A stretch of 9,206 nt of DNA from an uncultured Acidimicrobiia bacterium (GTDB lineage Bacteria > Actinomycetota > Acidimicrobiia > Spongiisociales > UBA5794), in the NCBI GenBank assembly GCA_913031525.1, contig CAJWGC010000038.1, positions 1 to 9,206 of the forward strand, given 5' to 3'. A program made the translations under genes and the position numbers. The notes beneath the pieces were generated by a model. The model was not told the origin of the DNA, did no database searches, and worked only from the letters and a program-made list of their open reading frames with translations. Positions 6,809 through 9,206 of this stretch are shown piece after piece (position 1 is the first letter of the stretch; every line of letters starts with the position of its first letter).

Positions 6809-8029
6809 ATGAGAACCGTCCTGAGGGGTGGAAGCGTTGTCGATCTTGACGGTGGACCAAGCCGGCAGGCCTCCATCGCCATCGTGGATGAACAGATCAC
6901 AGAGATCGGAGACTTTGAGACAAAGTCCGATGACAATGTTGTCGACGTCACTGGCAAACATTTAGTCCCGGGTTTTTTCAATAATCATTCCCATCTTGGA
7001 TGGGACGGTATTCATGACCTGAAAATACAGGCTGAAGAGCCTGCTGCTGTTTCGGCTCTGAAGGCAGCGATGAATATCCGAAAGGCGCTTTCTGCCGGAG
7101 TGACGACCATGCGAGATCTCGGTATGAATGAGGCAAACCAATACGCTCTTCGGGGTATTAATGAAGGAATCATTCCCTGGGCTCGTCTCATCATTAACGG
7201 TCGCGCCATTGCTACGACCGGAGGTCACACGTGGTGGTGCTGCCGCGAAGCCGACGGTGTCACCGACTGTCGGAGAGCGATTCGCGAGCAGTTCAAGCTA
7301 GGTGCTACCTGGATCAAGATTATGGGCTCCCACGAACTTGTTCAGTTCACAATGGAAGAACTTGAAGCCATGGTGGACGAAGCACACATGAATGGAATGA
7401 AGGTCACCGCCCACGCTACGTTTGATGAAGCTATCAATCGTGTCGTACAGGCTGGAGTTGACTGCGTTGAGCATGGTGGATCTATGTCAGATGACACTAT
7501 CCAGCTGATGCTCGACCGCGAAGTGCCGATTGTCACCACGTTCTCACCAGTGGTTCTCCAAGCACAGCGTGGGCTCGAATTTGGAATGCCGCAAGTAGAG
7601 GTAGACCGCCGCATCGAGCAGATGAACGACGAGTCGAGATTCGCCGGAAACAAAGCGGCTGCCGAGGCTGGTATTCCAATCATGTTTGGAACCGATGCAG
7701 GAAGCCCGCTGGTGCCACACAACGAGATTGTTGAAGAGCTCAAGTTCATGGTGCACGTTGGCGTGTGCCAGGACAACTACGACGCTCTTCGCTCTATCAC
7801 AATCCGGTCAGCGCAGCTCCTGGAGCTCGACCAGTCGTTGGGGACACTCGAGGTCGGCAAGACCGCCGATATCGTTGTACTCAACGGCGATCCTGGCGTT
7901 GATCTCGACAATGTACGCGACCCAGATCAGGTCTATGTACGAGGTTTTCTAGCTCACTCGGCAGCAGGCGGATACGCCCAAGGCGTAGGAGAGGCTCCAA
8001 AGCCCATTGCTCTCGCCCGAAATTCGTGA
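6809..8029 (+). CDS. Metal-dependent amidohydrolase, prolidase / imidazolonepropionase-like
   Basis: This is a 406-residue amidohydrolase-superfamily enzyme with a TIM barrel and flanking beta domain, resembling the Xaa-Pro dipeptidase / N-acyl amino acid hydrolase branch near imidazolonepropionase. The metal-site residues visible are H60 and H62 ('NNHSHLGW'), K170 as likely carboxylated bridge ('WIKIMGSHE'), H202 ('TAHATF'), H222 ('VEHGG') and D296 ('FGTDAGSP'). H140 in 'TTGGHTWWCC' is at the place of the conserved GGH of this branch and probably contacts substrate. The C-terminal 'LGTLEVGKTADIVVL' is the usual strand returning to the small domain. No signal peptide is seen, so it is cytosolic. 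GAGGA at 6798-6802, six bases upstream, supports the ATG. The stop is one base before the next ATG. It probably hydrolyses a C-N bond of an N-acyl, dipeptide-like or cyclic amide substrate. Which one is not evident. Confidence 0.92.
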   Translation: MRTVLRGGSVVDLDGGPSRQASIAIVDEQITEIGDFETKSDDNVVDVTGKHLVPGFFNNHSHLGWDGIHDLKIQAEEPAAVSALKAAMNIRKALSAGVTTMRDLGMNEANQYALRGINEGIIPWARLIINGRAIATTGGHTWWCCREADGVTDCRRAIREQFKLGATWIKIMGSHELVQFTMEELEAMVDEAHMNGMKVTAHATFDEAINRVVQAGVDCVEHGGSMSDDTIQLMLDREVPIVTTFSPVVLQAQRGLEFGMPQVEVDRRIEQMNDESRFAGNKAAAEAGIPIMFGTDAGSPLVPHNEIVEELKFMVHVGVCQDNYDALRSITIRSAQLLELDQSLGTLEVGKTADIVVLNGDPGVDLDNVRDPDQVYVRGFLAHSAAGGYAQGVGEAPKPIALARNS

Positions 8030-8030
8030 G

Positions 8031-8924
8031 ATGCTCGCAGACGGTATTTACGCGGTTGCTCCGACGCCTTTCCACGAGAATGGGTCTGTAGATCTAAATT
8101 CGATCGATCGGCTGGCCGACTTTTTTGTTGGCCTCGAAGTCCCCGGATTGCTTGTTTTAGGCCTCATGGATGAAGCCCATAAGCTCCTTGAAGAAGAACG
8201 TGGTGTAGTGCTAGAGCGATTCGTCCGTGCTGTTGACGGACGAGTTGCCATTGTGGCCGGTACTAATTTCCCTAGTGCAGAAGGATGCGCTGAGCTGACA
8301 CGTCGAGCTGGAGAAGCTGGCGCGGACGCGGCGATGATTTCGCCGCCACGTCTGGCCAAGCCAAACACTACGGCCGTACGAGCGTTTTATGAGACTGTGG
8401 CCGCGGCGTCGTTGACTGAAATCGTTATTCAGGACCACCCAGCTGAGAGCGGTACATACATGTCAGCTGAGCTGATGGCTGAGTTGATTAAAGATATCCC
8501 GCAGGCGAATTCAATCAAGCTAGAGGACCCGGCCACGCCTCCCAAAGTCTCCGCATTGGTGAAATTGATCGGAAAAGACGCCAAGGTATACGGAGGACTA
8601 GGCGGTGTCGCTTTCCTCGATGAGCTGGGTCGAGGAGCAGCAGGAACGATGACAGGTTTCGGCTATCCCGAGATCCTGGTTCAGCTTTTTCGACTCCATA
8701 GAGCAGGCGAGATTGCAGAAGCGAAGCGCCTCTTCAATCGTTACCTGCCTCTAATACAATTCGAGGCACAGCAACCAATGTCTCTCAGCATCCGCAAGCA
8801 TCTCTATGTCAGAAGAGGTGCTATGGCGGGACCGAGAGTACGTCGCCCAGCCGCTCAGGCAGACGAGGAGACACTGATTTTGCTCTTTGAGCTGATGAGC
8901 GAACTGGATACAGCGGCAGCCTAA
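8031..8924 (+). CDS. DapA (dihydrodipicolinate synthase / N-acetylneuraminate lyase) family protein
   Basis: This is a 297-residue class I aldolase/lyase-type TIM barrel. 'GIYAVAPTPF' opens the barrel at residues 5-14, and the Schiff-base lysine is K163 in 'NSIKLED', followed by 'YGGLGG' (187-192) and 'GAAGTMTGFGYPE'. The family condenses or cleaves pyruvate-linked compounds, or dehydrates and decarboxylates sugar acids. Two standard motifs are changed: the threonine pair 'GTTGE' reads GLMDE (44-48), and the catalytic tyrosine in 'YNxP' reads QDHP (134-137). It is therefore not an ordinary lysine-pathway DapA. The ATG at 8031 is preferred because it gives the usual family N-terminus. A TTG at 8007 in the same frame would overlap the amidohydrolase by 23 bases. 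With stop and ATG one base apart, translation is probably coupled. A lyase or hydratase step in the local degradative pathway is inferred. Confidence 0.9.
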   Translation: MLADGIYAVAPTPFHENGSVDLNSIDRLADFFVGLEVPGLLVLGLMDEAHKLLEEERGVVLERFVRAVDGRVAIVAGTNFPSAEGCAELTRRAGEAGADAAMISPPRLAKPNTTAVRAFYETVAAASLTEIVIQDHPAESGTYMSAELMAELIKDIPQANSIKLEDPATPPKVSALVKLIGKDAKVYGGLGGVAFLDELGRGAAGTMTGFGYPEILVQLFRLHRAGEIAEAKRLFNRYLPLIQFEAQQPMSLSIRKHLYVRRGAMAGPRVRRPAAQADEETLILLFELMSELDTAAA

Positions 8925-8940
8925 GAGAACTGGAGTACTG

Positions 8941-9206
8941 GTGCACGATCTTGCAGTGGTCAATGGCACAGTCATAACTGAAGGTTCTGCAATGGCCGTT
9001 GATATTGGGATTGAGAACGGCGTTATCTCGGAAATTTCGGCTCATGGCAGTCTTGGGTCTGCCCAGGAAGTTATCGATGCTTCGGGTTTAAAAGTGCTTC
9101 CAGGAGCGATTGATGTGCACTTTCATTGTCGTGCGCCTAGTCATCCTGAGCGAGGAACTTTCGATAGCGAGACGAGAGCAGCAGCTTTCGGAGGTGTGAC
9201 GACAGT
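8941..9206 (+). CDS. Hydantoinase / allantoinase / dihydroorotase-type amidohydrolase, N-terminal fragment
   Basis: This is the 5' end of a cyclic amidohydrolase, 88 complete codons before the window ends. The start is GTG at 8941, preceded by GGAG at 8932-8935 with a five-base spacer and 16 bases after the DapA-family stop. The N-terminal small beta domain reads 'DLAVVNGTVITEG', then 'DIGIENGVISEI', then 'LPGAIDVHFHCRAP' with the H60-x-H62 metal pair, then 'FDSETRAAAFGGVTT' at about 74-88. The last segment is the signature of allantoinase, dihydroorotase and hydantoinase/dihydropyrimidinase enzymes, which open cyclic ureides or imides. The allantoinase-like 'F-x-S-E-T-R-A-A-A' is seen, but assignment within the group needs the missing three quarters, including the bridging lysine and remaining histidines. 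It continues the rightward operon and is the strongest hint that a ring-shaped amide or ureide is degraded here. Confidence 0.9.
   Translation, partial: MHDLAVVNGTVITEGSAMAVDIGIENGVISEISAHGSLGSAQEVIDASGLKVLPGAIDVHFHCRAPSHPERGTFDSETRAAAFGGVTT

Noticed and set aside
6267..6860. 197-residue minus-strand ORF opposite the 2-hydroxyacid dehydrogenase
   Set aside because: Low-complexity Ser/Arg/Pro-rich shadow of a well-supported gene, with no domain signature.
8007..8030. TTG start for the DapA-family gene
   Set aside because: It would add eight residues overlapping the amidohydrolase end. The ATG at 8031 gives the standard family N-terminus, although the Shine-Dalgarno before it is weak.
1..9206. 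CRISPR array, tRNA, rRNA, insertion sequence or phage genes
   Set aside because: No regularly spaced repeats, tRNA-like cloverleaf, transposase or phage protein motifs were seen on either strand by eye.

Overview
The window looks like a piece of a free-living, metabolically versatile bacterium. Its ten genes are all enzymes of small-molecule metabolism. GC content is moderate (roughly 50-55% by eye), genes are packed with 1-50 base gaps or overlaps, and Shine-Dalgarno sites of the GGAG/GGAGG type are clear. There is no rRNA, ribosomal protein or other phylogenetic marker. The mix of M24 'creatinase', amidohydrolase, DapA-like and D-hydroxyacid dehydrogenase genes resembles catabolic clusters of marine or soil heterotrophs (for example SAR202-type Chloroflexota or Actinomycetota), but this is only an impression.

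Layout. Positions 3-383 (+) hold the C-terminal end of a DegT/DnrJ/EryC1/StrS sugar aminotransferase, the tail of a different, upstream locus. It converges on a leftward operon at 3344-398 (-): an isochorismatase-family cysteine hydrolase, then an M24/creatinase-like protein, then a zinc alcohol dehydrogenase. Their junctions are TAATG and ATGA overlaps, so translation is probably coupled. A 267-base divergent intergenic region (3345-3611) carries two good inverted repeats. A rightward operon runs from 3612 to the end of the window: an extended-SDR epimerase/dehydratase, a class I/II PLP aminotransferase, a D-2-hydroxyacid dehydrogenase, a prolidase-like amidohydrolase, a DapA-family lyase/aldolase, and the first 88 codons of a hydantoinase/allantoinase/dihydroorotase-type amidohydrolase that is cut by the window end.

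How the genes may work together. The two divergent operons read as one catabolic island around a shared control region. Four C-N bond hydrolases come from three unrelated folds: isochorismatase-like, pita-bread M24, and two amidohydrolase-superfamily TIM barrels. They are combined with an aminotransferase, three NAD(P) oxidoreductase-type enzymes and a Schiff-base lyase. A reasonable inference is stepwise opening of a cyclic amide, ureide or N-acyl amino acid, transamination of the freed amino acid to a 2-oxo acid, reduction to a D-2-hydroxy acid or aldol cleavage, and oxidation of an alcohol or aldehyde side product. The actual substrate cannot be read from the sequence. No transporter or regulator gene lies in the window.

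The most unusual proteins are the M24 homologue, whose metal-ligand set is largely replaced, and the DapA homologue, which keeps the Schiff-base lysine but lacks the usual catalytic tyrosine and threonine-pair motifs. Both probably do chemistry different from their family names.
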